This document shows, piece by piece, positions 1 to 11,445 of a stretch of DNA of 64,000 nucleotides. The position numbers were made by a program, and so were the translations under genes. Location: positions 248,001-312,000 of the forward strand of contig JAWPGT010000008.1 in the NCBI GenBank assembly GCA_034638255.1. Reading direction: 5' to 3'. The stretch comes from Coprinus comatus (lineage: Eukaryota > Basidiomycota > Agaricomycetes > Agaricales > Agaricaceae). Below the pieces are notes generated by a model. It saw nothing but the letters and a program-made list of their open reading frames with translations. It was not told the DNA's origin and made no database searches. Positions within the stretch are counted from its first letter, which is position 1. Every line of letters starts with the position of its first letter.

Positions 1-67
1 CTGCTACTTGTGTAGGTAAATTCTTGAGATTCTTGACTAGAGTAGCATTCGCCAAAAGAGGATCCAT
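1..67 (-). CDS. 5' end of an unidentified protein gene, cut by the window start
   Basis: Reading leftward from an ATG at 65-67, the frame stays open to base 1 (22 codons, beginning MDPLLANATLVKNLKNLP). The rest of the gene lies outside the window. Nothing in this short stretch identifies a family, and an open frame of this length can occur by chance. The start is plausible because no other gene covers it and the fragment has ordinary amino acid composition. Confidence 0.3.
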   Translation of the reverse strand, partial: MDPLLANATLVKNLKNLPTQVA

Positions 68-780
68 AGTGGTATTAAATAGGAGGTGGAAAATTGGGAG
101 GTGTGAATAATTGTCGTTAAATCAAAAACACCAGAGTTGAACGTTAACGATGAGTCGTCAAAGCGTTTTTATTACTATCAGTAGGTTCCGGGTTAATGTT
201 TATATAGATTGCTTACTGTCGCTCGGCCCACTTCGGATCCTGATCTTACGCCGTAAGAGAACTTCCTTCAACAAAGCGTGTGGTGCCACGGCCAACATGA
301 GGTAGGTCAAACAAGTACGATCACTGAAGGCCTGAACGAGGTGACTCCGCCCTTTATCCTCAGTGGAGTACAGACCTGTGTTCAATTGTGCTATAAAAAC
401 ATATAGGTCACCTTTGCAATGTGTTGAGGACTCACCTTTATCGCAGTCATGATTATCCAAATGGCTCTGATTCTCCCTTTCCCAATTCTCCCGTGTAACA
501 CCTCGCTACGCTCAATCCCCCGGGTTTCGTAACTTCGTTGGGGTATGGTGAAAACGTTGATAATAAATGTATCAGGTTATGCTGATACGCCACCGGAGCT
601 TTCTCTCGAAGTTTGATTGACGCCCTCCATATCTAACCATTGACCAATGTCTAACTCATCACGATTCTTTGACCTTCAAATTCATAATGGCAGTTGTATT
701 TTGACATACAAAAGAGAGACAATCTCTTTACTTAACACGATTGCATATGTTACATTTTCTTTATGAAGTCCAAAATTCAA
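68..780. other. Stretch without a supported gene
   Basis: An 86-codon open frame on the minus strand (200-460) is the only one of note. It begins MDNHDCDKGESSTHCK and ends without any recognised motif. I see no splice partners that would extend it and no homology I can name, so I do not call it a gene. Confidence 0.4.
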
Positions 781-3216
781 TCACTTTCTTCCCCTAGGTT
801 GACAATCTTTTTTATGGCTAGACCACGCTTGCCTCTGACAATTGACATCGCAATATTTTATCTTCGTACATCCAGAACCTACCGCACAAAATATCAATGT
901 TCCGATTAGAGGTTAAAAATACTTGAGCAAACAACAAAACGAACTCACATTGTCTCAATGATGCAGATGGATTACCACACCAACCACAACGATAAAGCGT
1001 CAACTTATCATAAACGACTTTCATACCCCCACGTTTATTTTCTTCCTGAACTCTGAGTACCTCATTATAATCAACGCCATCGTCATCCATCTGAGTTTTC
1101 CCTAACCACTGAATCAACCCATCCCCTGCTTTCTCAGAGGTTGGATCATCATCGGAGCCTTCACAATCAGTATCGGATCGTTCGACGATATCACCAAATG
1201 TTTCAACGGCTTCTTTGTACATTTTGAGGATAGTTTCCATGGTAAGCCGTAGTTTGAAGAAAGTAGGTAGAACGCCAAGGTGACGCGAGAGTTCATCTAC
1301 GAGTACCAACTGTTTAATGACAGGCTATACACGCATAAGTAAAAACGCTCGATAAGTGATTAGATTCAAGCTCACCGATAATTCAGATAAATCAGGACCC
1401 AAATCCTTGATCGTCACCGTTAGCAAGATATACCAACATAAAATAGACCTCATGTTTCTATTATCAGGTGGAGCCTCGGCCAAGTATGCAATTGCATCAT
1501 CCAATGCGCTATGCAACAACGCGATACCTTTATACCAGTCATGACCTCCAATTTCCGGCATCTGATGTAGAATTTCTAGACCAACAAGACCCGCATGCTC
1601 GATCGCACGTTGCATGAGTTGTACTTGACGTATGGTGTGATTTGTGTACATTTCAATCCCAATCTTGCTGCTTTAAGTCCTTTAACTGGATCATAACCCA
1701 TAGAAATTGCATATTACCAATATGCCTGCTTTGGATTACGTTCAATGGCCCTCCGTGCCAAAGCGACAGATCGATCGTGTCGGCCCTGCCTAATGAAATA
1801 TTTGATATCCAGAATATCCGCCATATCCAAATCCTGCGGCGAACCCCTCACTCTCAACGCTTTTGCAGCTTCCGGTAACCCTCTGACCACATTGCAAATG
1901 ATCCATTGGTGCCCATTCCGAATTGTCCTGTCATAAAGCCCTGCAAGAATGGTGTCCCTTCTGAAACCGAGTACTCTGTTTTTAAGATGTTATTTGCAAC
2001 CGTAACGCCAAAAGTGCATTGATCATTGTCCTTCTCGAACTTGGAAAGCGCGGCTCTAAATTCCTTTGAGCACTCCTGAGTAATATAAGTGTCGCAACGC
2101 GTCAATCCATACTGTTTGACGAAGTCAATAATGTGTTGAGGGAATGAATTTATGGTAACCGAAAACCTGAGTGGTGTCAGGTACTCCTTGTCCTCATCCG
2201 CTTCTAGTGAATGTAAACGAACAAGAGCCAACAAACATCCCGCTCTCTTCCCCCAGTCTTGACTGCTTAAGCCGGCTACAATCATTTTGGTTGCGTCCGG
2301 ATAGGCCTTGAAGGCCTTGTAGGCGTGAAGGACAGCTCCGTGCAACAGGTCCATAGCATGATAGATCAAAGAACTTGATGCGGTAGGCTTTTGGGCTGCA
2401 ATGGTAACATTCTTAATGATCCTGACCGTATCCAACAACCGAATAGATTCGGGGTACTTGGGCTTGAGTATCCCTCCTTCCATTTTCCCATCATATATAG
2501 GAACGAGAGAATGCGAAAGAATACAAACAATGGTTTCAGCCGTGTCTTGGTCTGGATCCTGCTCCAAAATACGAACAAGTGGCATTGTAAATTGAATGTA
2601 GTCGGAAGGTTCGAAAGGGACTGCGGATGTTTCTCCATGACTAGTGATAGCTTGTAATGCACGCAGTGTAATGTGTTGACAAGATGGGGAATCTATGAGG
2701 CTGAAGAGTCGTTTCAAGAATCCTTTTCGTGCGCATATATGCGTCTTATTCAGTTTAAACAAGATATAAAAAGATAGATAAAATAACCTTTGTTAAGCAA
2801 TTTGTTTTTTAAAAGCGAATCGCTGCACATGATGGCGTAAATGCCAATAATACCGGGTTCAACTCCGGGCATCTCTCCGTATCGAGTATAAAGATCTTCA
2901 AGTCTTTTGTAGTACGTATCAAAGTTTATATGGACCTTTTTCAAGCCCTGTTGCTTATTGATATCTATTGCAAAATAAGCAAAAGAACTCAAGTCTTCGG
3001 ATAGTCTAATGAAGGATCTACCAGGTAAATGACAAAGCTTGCACAACTTTTCTGCAGCAACCAGCCAGTTATCATTTGCTAGATCCTCCAAAATCCGTAT
3101 ATATTTTTGCATCGGTATCAACCGTAGTAGGCGCGTCCAAAGAGCCCGAGCTAGTAGGACCCGCGATCTGCTTTGTTTGTCTTTTTCTGTCGGCTTCCTG
3201 GGCCAGGCATTCTTCA
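781..3216 (-). pseudogene. MYND-finger protein, decayed paralogue of the gene at 6839-9379
   Basis: The translation follows the intact paralogue downstream almost throughout, including the C-terminal MYND zinc finger (CGWCGNPSASL, then a last exon with YCDVNCQRQAWSSHKKDC, stop at 781-783). The body carries several lesions. There is a one-base frameshift near 1880, a nonsense TAA at 1714-1716 where the paralogue has Tyr, and a one-base frameshift near 1621-1623. The N-terminus also fails: the ATG matching the paralogue's start (near 3210) soon runs into a stop, and the longer open frame has no upstream ATG. The paralogue's introns before the MYND finger and inside it are recognisable here at about 1374 and 950. 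Frameshifts could be assembly errors, but the in-frame stop is a substitution. Confidence 0.75.
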
Positions 3217-4292
3217 AGGTACGAATACGAAGAGAGATGAGAAGGGATAGAGAAGAAACAGCTCTTTAGGACGGCACGATGATTTAAGTACCCATTTAGA
3301 TTCCCACCGGACGTGACTTCAACTTCTTTATTGCTCCTCCATCACACTTAAAGTTTCTCCCACGAGATATCCTCGTCCCGGATTGTAGATCATTCATATA
3401 AGGCAGAGTTTTAATACCTTATGTATGGAAACCAGGATATAATTTATGTTTATATCCGAGAGATCCTATTCCGTCCAATGTCAACTTTTATCATAGATTA
3501 GTCGACACTCAATATAATAGATATTAAAACGTACCAGCCGACAGCGAAAGAATCATGAGTCAAAGTTTAAATTTCAAATCTCTCCTGCGAAAGCCTTCTG
3601 TGGCCCGAGCACTGGACATGTCTTGCCACGCGAAAAAAAGTGTGTAACAAACCAAATGTCACTTTTCTCCCTCGTTTTCACTCTTCACTTTTCATCTTAG
3701 CCTATGAGAACAACCACAAACCCACGGCACATAATTTGACATCTTTTTAAGACCGCCCCCGGCGTTGTACGTTATACGCCGTTGAGATGACACGTTGACA
3801 TTTCGACAAACTTGATCTGATGATAGAATTATACAAAGAGAACCGCGTTGCCAAGTCTCGAGTCTCGACTCCGTAGTTCGAACCCCGGCGGTGAGATCAT
3901 ATTAGTGTGACGTGTAAAGGTGATGCCACGGGAAGGCTCTAGTAGTGTTGAATTTGTTTTGAGAACAAATGAAAATGCAGGTGGTGTTGAACGTTAAAGC
4001 TTAAAATGTTGAATGCCAATGGTGGAACTTCCCACGACCACAACGTTACACATTTCGTAAAAAAATATTATCCACCCTGAACACCAAATCGAAGATAATT
4101 ATCCAGCTTTTTAATCCATTTGTTAGTATACAGGTCGAACACTATTGTTATTCTCTCAGGGTGTTCTTAAGAAGTTGGAGAATCGAGGTTTTCAACTACC
4201 CATGAGATCACCATATCCTTATTTGTTTTTGTAGTTTTTCAAAGAATTTTTGAATTGTATGTATCTACCACAGAAGCCCAAAGAAAATTTTA
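3217..4292. other. Intergenic sequence, no gene seen
   Basis: Mixed-composition DNA between the decayed MYND gene and the GA tract. No open frame with protein-like composition or recognised motif. A short stretch near 3840-3900 resembles a tRNA T-arm but does not fold as a tRNA (see rejected items). Confidence 0.4.
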
Positions 4293-4497
4293 AAATAGAG
4301 AGAAAGAGAGAGAGGGAGAGGAAAATAAAGAAAAGGAGAATAAACAGAAAAAGAGTTGGGTATATAGAAAATGTGCGGGTGAAGGATACAAAATGAGAAG
4401 TTACACAGAGAGAAAGAATGAAATACACAGAGAGTAAATTGGAGAGAAGGAAAAAAGGAACGGGAGAGAGAGAGAAAGAGAGAAAGAAAGAAAGAGT

Positions 4498-4532
<35 letters not shown>

Positions 4533-4745
4533 GAGAAAAGGAGAAACGAGAGACACAAAGAGAGAGGAGAGAGAGAAAGAAGAGAGAAGAGAGAAAGAGA
4601 AAATACATCGAAGAATACATGAGGGGGGATAGAGATTGTGTACAGAAGAGGGAGAAAATACATATAGAGAAAAGACATATAAAAAAGAAAAGGTCAGAGA
4701 GAGAAAGAAGAAACGGAGACAAGAAACGGACACCGAGAGATATCT
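4293..4745. repeat. Long purine-rich GA tract with a (GA)n microsatellite core
   Basis: About 450 bases of the plus strand are dominated by G and A, in units such as GAGA, GAAA and GGAGA, with a perfect (GA)n run at about 4502-4529. The long Ser/Phe/Leu-rich minus-strand and Arg/Glu/Lys-rich plus-strand open frames here are products of this composition, not genes. It lies 3' of the membrane-protein gene at 4857-6168. Homopurine mirror sequences of this kind can form triplex (H-DNA) in principle; that is general knowledge, not shown here. Confidence 0.85.
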
Positions 4746-4856
4746 GAGGACGGTGGAATCCAAGAGAGACCATAACATTTCATAGAGACTTGATTAAGCC
4801 CAAGAGATTCGTAGAAGCCAAAGGAGTTGACCTTTGTTGATGCGGAAGGCGTCTGC

Positions 4857-6168
4857 TTAGAGGTGTTTGCCTTCGGCGCGACGTTTTGTGCCTATATTCA
4901 TTATAAACCTCTACGTAGTCAAGAAGAAAATGTAAAACACTCACGTTGGTATGATTCCCACTGCGCGTCAGACCACTTCTCTTTCTCTATCTTTTCCTTA
5001 GCAAGTTTGTCATAGATCTCTTTGAATTCAGGGAATTTCTTCATGAAGAATCGGTAATTTTGACGCCGCATTTCCGATTTCCAAGACTTGTCGGAGTAAG
5101 TAAAGCCGGTGATACCACGTCTGGAAGAACAGATATAGTCCCAACAGTGATACACTTGAAATCTGATTTGATAGAACGTCCACATTCGTTTCAAAATGAA
5201 GAGTTTGAAGTAGTACTGTTTGCCATTGAGTACAGCGTCGCTACAGGAGAAGGAAAAAAAAAGAGATAAGGATAACTCACTGTGAAAAAGTCGCGAAGCA
5301 TAAGATATATGCATTCAGAGCCGAAGATCTGCAATATAATAAGAATCAAAGAACCAAAAGAACCACTTGAAACACGGCTTACAACAAGGCCAGTTAGGTC
5401 GAGTATGTTTGTGTATGCATATGCTTGTGCCAGAAGGGGAGCAAGGAGCTGACGGGTATTGATGTATGGCTTGGATAACAACACATGATACCAGCCAGCA
5501 GCACAGAGTAACGAGAGTCTTGATGTCCAGACAATCACGTTGAAGAAGAACAGAAAAACCATCGAAAACCCAATAGTAAGCGTAATCACGCTCAAGTGTT
5601 TCGGGTACCGACACTTGACCCAAGGATGCCACATATTTTCCGCAGCCCGATAGGCCGTAATGTGGACGAGTGTGTATATTGACAAATATCGCACCAAGAA
5701 TCGAAAGGGATAACGACCCATGTGGACAAGTTGATACCGTAAACAGTAACAGTAATAGAACAGCTGAGACCAGAAGAAAAAGATCGCACCCCGCGTAGAG
5801 AGCCAGCGGAGGAAATGTCCAAGGATCATGCAAAGCTGAAGTGGTGTCGGCATATACGAAGTTGACCAGATATATGCGCCGACAAAAGGGATGATGAAAA
5901 GCTTCACCATAAAGAGAACACGAACCGAGATCCTATACAAAGGTTGAGAGTCGGGACCTTGGCGGATGACGCGCGTAAAGAGGAAGAGCCAGAGAGCCAC
6001 AAGTGCCACGGTGGGGGTAACATTCTTCCAATTAGGAGCGACGAAGAGATCCTTATCAAACATGAGCGTGATGACAAGGATCTCTTTGATGGCTGGCGTG
6101 TCAACGGGCACAACGCCTAGCGCAAAGAACAGAGCTTGGATGAAGAGATATACAGTGGTTGAGAACAT
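4857..6168 (-). CDS. Multi-pass integral membrane protein of unknown function
   Basis: Three exons: about 6168-5282, 5238-4943 and about 4889-4857. The ATG at 6166-6168 opens directly into a hydrophobic segment (MFSTTVYLFIQALFFALGVV). I count roughly seven to eight hydrophobic stretches across the first 300 residues. A hydrophilic tail rich in charged residues follows (EKIEKEKWSDAQWESYQRE) and ends in a short basic last exon at TAA 4857-4859. The last intron is inferred from GTGAGT...TATAG (about 53 nt). The motifs NMWHPWVKCRYPK and RRQNYRFFMKKFPEF look conserved in type, but I cannot name the family. A wax-synthase or MBOAT-like protein was considered and not confirmed. It sits between two MYND paralogues on the same strand. 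Confidence 0.7.
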
Positions 6169-6838
6169 TGTTGTTGGTTGGGTTCAAGATGCAAAAGTGG
6201 TTTTTGGTGGGTCGGGCGGGTTTTTATAGGGCGTTGGTGTTTGTGCCATGACATCAGCTTGTTTGGTTGATGTCGATGAGCTCAGCAAGTAAGACATTCG
6301 ATCTTGTCCTGGTCAGCGGGGGAATACAGACAGAGAGAAGTATAGGCAGCGATGAAATACAGTAGCAAGTCAACGACTAGTACGAGACAGAAGTGCATAT
6401 ATCCAGGGCGTATGATGAGTTGATTATTCCAAGATGCATCGATAATTAAGAAATGACATCCTAGTAATGATATGCAGCGTTGAAATCTACATATACACAT
6501 ACTTATTGAGGCAGAATTAGAGGAAGAGGAGGAGATGAAGGGGCATCAAAGGGAGGTGGCGTAGTTTGATCCATATTTATACCCCTACAGTCATTCCCAC
6601 GATTGTCCATATATGCAGTGGTGTACATACATAGCTGATACACAGCGTTACACAAGGGACAACAACATGTTAACAGCAACCAGGCTGTATATTGTTGGTA
6701 TTTCGTTATGGGTTTACACTATCATCCACGATGAAAAAGAGCACATTATATTTAAAACAGACGAAGCGTCAATTAACAAGTAACGACTAGTAATACCAAA
6801 TAAACTTATTTATACCCAGTAACAACAAACAACAACCC
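6169..6838. other. Intergenic: 5' region of the membrane gene and 3' region of the MYND gene
   Basis: No supported gene. A 72-codon hydrophobic minus-strand frame (6282-6500) has no supporting features. AT-rich sequence after about 6600 fits a 3' untranslated region for the MYND gene. Confidence 0.4.
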
Positions 6839-9379
6839 CTATTTTCTTTCTCTCGGTTTACAATCCCTCTTATGACTCGTCCAAGCCGCTTTCTGACACC
6901 TCGAATCACAATACACAGCCTTCTTACACCCAGTACCTGTTAAGCACAAGCCATCAGCCAAAACATCATTCAAAAAAAAAAAGAACCAACACCAAAAACA
7001 AAACAAAAGAACAAAAAAAACTTACATCTTCTCAACGAAGCAGACGGATTCCCACACCAACCACATTTATAATCAACCAACCTCGCACCAATCCAATGAA
7101 TCCCAGAATGTTTATGAATCTTCTCAACCTTAAGTACCTTATTAAAATCCGAAACATCATCATTCAATTCCATCCCTTCCAACCAATTACTCAACTTATC
7201 CTTCGATTGATTCAAAGTTGGATCTTCCGCATTACAAGTATCAGCCGACCTATCAACCATAGGTCCAAAAGTTTCAATTGCGTCTTTGTACCATTTTACT
7301 ATGGTAGCTTGTGTAAGTTTGTATTTCGTTGAAGGTATTGGAGTTTGAGGATCTGGATTAGCTTGTTCCGTGAGTCTATCTACAAACACCAGTTTTCTGA
7401 TTGCAGGCTACAAAAAAAAAAAGGAACATTAGAAACGAACATCAAACTCAAGAGAAAATAAATAAAAAATAAAAAAAAACTCACCTGAATTTCACGTAAA
7501 TCAGGACTCACATCCTTAATCGTAACCATCAAAATAATAAACCAACACAACACCGAACTCATAAACCTATTATCAGGAGGAGCCTCCGATATATAATTCT
7601 CTGAATCCTCCAACGCACTATGCAACAACGCAATACCTTCATACCACTTCTGATCACCCACTTCCGGATTCTGTCTCAAAATCTCCAAACCAAGATTCCC
7701 AGCATGTTCAACCGCTCTTTGCATTAACTGAAACTTAACAAACGGTGTCAATTTCGAACATTTCATTCCTTGTTTCGCTGCCTTTAATCCTTTTACAGGA
7801 TCACAAGCCATCGAAATCGCATAATACCAATAACCTTGATCAGGATTACGTTCGATAGCATTTACTGCTACAGTTATCGAATCGCAACACCTACTTTCCG
7901 CCATTAAAAATTTGAGGTATAAAATATCCGCCCTATCCCAATCTTGTAAAGTTCCCCTCTTCCTCAGTATCCCAGCAGCATAAGGTAAAGCATCATAATA
8001 CTTTGAAAATGGTAACCCATTATCAGTGTCAAAATGATCACTACCAGCATCAAAAGTTTTAATACACCCATCATCAATCGAACCTTCCGTCATCAAGATA
8101 TATTTCGAAACTTTATCCGCAAAGGTGAAATAATCATCATCTTGAACGACTTGCATTAAATCATTGCGAAAATTATGTCTACATTCTCTTCCGAGATATG
8201 TATCACAACGGTGTAGACCATAATTACGAAGGGCGTCCATGATATCTTCGGTATATGGTTTAGGTGGATCGGGAGATGGGATTTTCAAGTATTTATCATC
8301 ACGTTCTCCGTCTGCTTCCACAGAATGTAATCGAATGAGCGCTTGTAAACATCCAGACCTCAACTCCCATTCTTTGCTATTCAACCCTGCGATGAGCATT
8401 TGAGTTGCTTCTGGATAAGCCTTGAAAGATTTATATCCTTGAAGTGCAAGTCCTTTAAGCAAATCCATAGCGTGATAGATCAAGGAAGGCGAGGCATTAG
8501 GTCTTTTAGCTGCTGTAGTGACAGCTTTGATTATTCTTGTGGTTGGTAAAGATTCAACAAGTTGAGGATGAGAAGGTATAAGGAGACCACGGATGAATAC
8601 TGCGTGAAATGCAGTGACAAGAGTGTGTGAAAGTACACAGACAGCAGGTTCAACAACTGATTTATCGGAATCGCTCTCCAAAATTTGAACGAGGGGAAGA
8701 GCATATTGTACGATTTCGAGATGGTTTTTTGTTTGACAATGAGCAGTGATGTCTCGTAAGGCCAGTAAGGTAACACGTTGACAAGATGGGATTTCGAGAA
8801 CGCAAAAGATTTGCTTTAAAAAACCTAAAATGGAAAATATATGCGTTCCCCGTCAGTGATAGAACATTAAGAGATAAGGATTTGGTGCACCTTTTTCAAA
8901 TAATCTGTCACGTATCAATGAATCACCACAAAGCTTGGCATAGATACCAACAATCCCAGCTCTGATTCTCGGTAATTCAGTGTATTTTGAATGATACCCA
9001 TCAAGACGCTTATAATATGCATCAAAGTTGGCATAGATCTTTTTCAAACCCTTATGTTTCTGCAAGTCTGAAAAACACAAAAAGTCAGTAGACGCCGATG
9101 ACGGTTTAAAGTAAAAAAAAAAAGCGCACCAGGCAATCGAAACATTTTACACAAATTTTCGGCCAGAGCCATCCAACTATCAGTCAAGATACATTCGGGC
9201 ATATCATTGAGTTCTATTTCTATATTGACTTCGCTTTGTGCGATACTCGACATTGTCGCGACGGCCCAAGATTCGTCGTGGTCACTGTGGTCCGAGTCTA
9301 CCTCGTCCACCGGCGCCACAGTAGGTTTTGGCTTTGGTTTTGGTTTCTTGTACTTGATTCGGTTCCTTGGTAAAGGCAT
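6839..9379 (-). CDS. MYND-type zinc-finger protein with a helical repeat-like body
   Basis: Five exons read from ATG 9377-9379: about 9379-9130, 9068-8889, 8828-7486, 7409-7024 and about 6935-6839 (stop TAG). The N-terminus is Lys/Pro-rich (KYKKPKPKPKPT) and then acidic. The long middle part is all-helical in appearance with repeated Leu/Ala patterns, suggestive of an armadillo or TPR-like scaffold. The C-terminus is a MYND finger split by an intron: CGWCGNPSASLRRCK, then GTGCKKAVYCDSRCQKAAW and SHKRDC, which supplies the expected Cys and His ligands. MYND fingers bind Pro-rich peptides in partner proteins. The specific role is unknown. An older or decayed copy lies at 781-3216. Confidence 0.85.
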
Positions 9380-9695
9380 TTGGTGTGGTTGTTAGTGAAG
9401 AGGAAAAGAGTTTTGCGTAAAAGAAGAAGCCAGAGACCACCCCTGGACCACCCCCTATTTTAAGCAATGCCACCAATTTTAATTAGTGTCCTTGATCGCC
9501 CTTATTGTGGCAGTTCACACGACTATTTAGGAACAATGAGCGGAGCTAATATAATCATTAAAAGCAAGCAGGTCCATTATTAAAAACCAAAAAGTACAAT
9601 AACAGAAATTATTTTACAACCACCACATGTCCATTCTATCATGGTCCAGCTGCAATGGTTATTCATCAAGGCTTTTCTATTAGTTCCTTCTCTAA
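9380..9695. promoter_or_regulatory. Upstream region of the MYND gene and 3' flank of TFIIE-beta
   Basis: About 315 bases between two minus-strand genes. No open frame of note and no clear TATA box. It must hold the MYND gene promoter and the TFIIE-beta polyadenylation signals, by position only. Confidence 0.3.
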
Positions 9696-10797
9696 TTACT
9701 TCCCAGGAACAACGAAATCCCTCGACAAATCGATCTCTCCTTTCAAATGCGTATTCGTAATACGTACTTGACGTTGACGCGGCGCACCTCCCTTCTTTCC
9801 TTTCTTCTTTGTTGTAGGTGCTTTTGGAATCGGTGCTTCTGCTGCTGTTACTTGTAGACCTTCTATTTAGGTGTAAAATTTATTTGCGTCAGTGAACCAA
9901 TAGACAAGGAGAAAGGAGAAAAAAAAAACGAACCAGAAGATAATTGTTTAAGTAAATCTGCATCAGTTGGGACTTTTAATGAATGCCATAGATCATTAAA
10001 TTCTAAAACAATCAGTGATATTAATGGTAAGAATATGAAACAAGAACGTACCTTTCTCAACAGGCATACCAGCACCTTCTTCCTGTGGTTTCATTTCATT
10101 CCAAAACACCATTCTCAACTGACCATCCTTGACAGTTCTAGTAACCAACACCTCTCCTTCTTTCTCAAGTTCTTCGATAGCTTGAGGAGCCTCTTTCCAA
10201 GATTCTTTTAGAGCTCGTACTGAAATTCCTCCTCCTTTACGCGTTGAACGTTGAATTTCTGTCAACAGAGCTGCTTTATTACGAAAGTTGAATTCATGCT
10301 ACAATTGTTTCAGTTCTTCTTCCAGGTAAATACAAACGAGAAAGAGCGTACCTTGTACGAATACAAATCTGTTTTAGGATCATATTGCACTTTATCATGG
10401 GCTCTGAATTTTTCACGAAGAACAAGGTCGGTATCAATTGGAGTATTTGTGACAATGGCTATGTCTTGAAGACGCATTGGGTTATGTGTTGATTTGAGAT
10501 GATTGACAGCATAAACGAGTTGGGTGTTGACATTGGTACCGGTACCAGTATCTGCAGGTTGAGAGTAGACAATGTCTATAAAAGTGTTAGAAATGCAATT
10601 TGATGAAAACGAGAAAGAACTGAACTGGTCTTTGGTCGTTTCTTCTTAGCAGGTGGTGAGGGAGCAGGTTCTGGAGTAGTAGTAGCAGCAGCAGCTGTTG
10701 GTTTAGAACTGGAGGAGGGATTTGAATGCCATGTTGTATAGTCCTGTCTATGCATTGTTGCCCTGAAGGCTGCAGCATCTGCGGCTAATTTTGACAT
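9696..10797 (-). CDS. TFA2: Transcription initiation factor IIE subunit beta
   Basis: Starts at ATG 10795-10797 (MSKLAADAAAFRATMHRQDY) and ends at TAA 9696-9698. Exons are joined across introns at about 10610-10574, 10351-10300, 10054-about 9975 and 9934-9866. A low-complexity Ala/Pro linker and a basic KKKRPKTSS segment are followed by two winged-helix-like parts. The key stretch is KFRAHDKVQYDPKTDLYSYK joined to HEFNFRNKAALLTEIQR, then GGGISVRALKESW and LRMVFWNEMKP, a pattern typical of TFIIE-beta. The basic C-terminus (TKKKGKKGGAPRQRQVRI) also fits the family. TFIIE-beta joins TFIIE-alpha and recruits TFIIH to the Pol II pre-initiation complex in the nucleus. The first-intron donor is non-standard (GTTCTT), so that junction is uncertain. 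It is divergent from YAE1. Confidence 0.88.
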
Positions 10798-10873
10798 TGT
10801 GTGGTGGTGGTGATGAGGAGAGGAGAGGAGTGACTTGTGAGCTGTGACACAAAATAATATATTTGATCTAACT
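10798..10873. promoter_or_regulatory. Compact bidirectional promoter region, TFA2 / YAE1
   Basis: Only 76 bases separate the two divergent start codons. The interval contains an AT-rich core (AAAATAATATATTTGAT) that could serve as a TATA-like element. Any promoter for both genes must lie here or inside the coding sequences. Confidence 0.5.
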
Positions 10874-11378
10874 ATGACTACCATGGATGATTCGCCCTGG
10901 GACGAGAATCCAACGAATACGATTGTCCAAGAGACAGAATGGACCAAGCTTTCCAACGATTTCAATACGGTAAGCAATGCAATGTAGTGGATCGATATGG
11001 TTGTTGACTGTACAAACGTAGGCCGGGTATCGAGAAGGAATCACGGCCGGGAAAGAAGCGGCGTTACAGTCCGGGTTTGATAGCGGGTTTTCCGAGGTCG
11101 GAGTTCCCTTGGGGCGAGAACTAGGGATGGCGAGGGGGATAGCAGCAGCATTGGGAGGGATACTGGGTACCCGTGTCCAGGGTTCTGCGGAGGTGCAGGA
11201 CCATCTGAAGAGGATTGCTGCGGAGCTGAATGAGCTAGGGTTTGAGGATGTTGTTCCGCGTGATGCTGAGGCTGATGCACATGCTGCAGAACATCAGATA
11301 GCCATTGAAGAGCGGGAGAACAAGCATGGACGGATGGCTGAGTTGGCTGATGAACTGGAGAAGATGGTCGGGCCGTAG
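10874..11378 (+). CDS. YAE1: YAE1-like protein, Fe-S assembly adaptor for ABCE1/Rli1
   Basis: Two exons: 10874-10969 and 11022-11378, with an intron GTAAGC...GTAG of 52 nt. The protein begins MTTMDDSPWDENPTNT with a conserved acidic/Trp lead. Exon 2 carries the Yae1 N-terminal motif of regularly spaced glycines: AGYREGITAGKEAALQSGF, then DSGFSEVGVPLGRELGMARG. In yeast, Yae1 with Lto1 brings the ribosome-recycling ATPase Rli1 to the cytosolic Fe-S targeting complex. That function is transferred from the family. A second in-frame ATG at 10883 is an alternative start. Confidence 0.85.
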
Positions 11379-11445
11379 ATAGCCGGGGAATCACGTGTTT
11401 CTTGGAGTACATTAAGTGAATTCAATCTACTATTGCTCTGTCCTA

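Noticed and set aside
3813..3900. Possible tRNA: a GTTCGAACCCC T-arm-like stretch with TGATCT...AGATCA ends that could pair
   Set aside because: The T-stem does not pair, no anticodon arm fits, and the D-arm region lacks the expected pattern. At best a degenerate tRNA or SINE fragment.
4219..4778. Long open frames on both strands (up to 184 codons)
   Set aside because: They arise from the GA-rich tract. The products are Ser/Phe/Leu or Arg/Glu/Lys repeats with no protein-like features.
10576..10977. 133-codon minus-strand frame extending TFIIE-beta upstream
   Set aside because: The extension runs antisense through the first exon of YAE1. The ATG at 10795-10797 gives the expected TFIIE-beta N-terminus.
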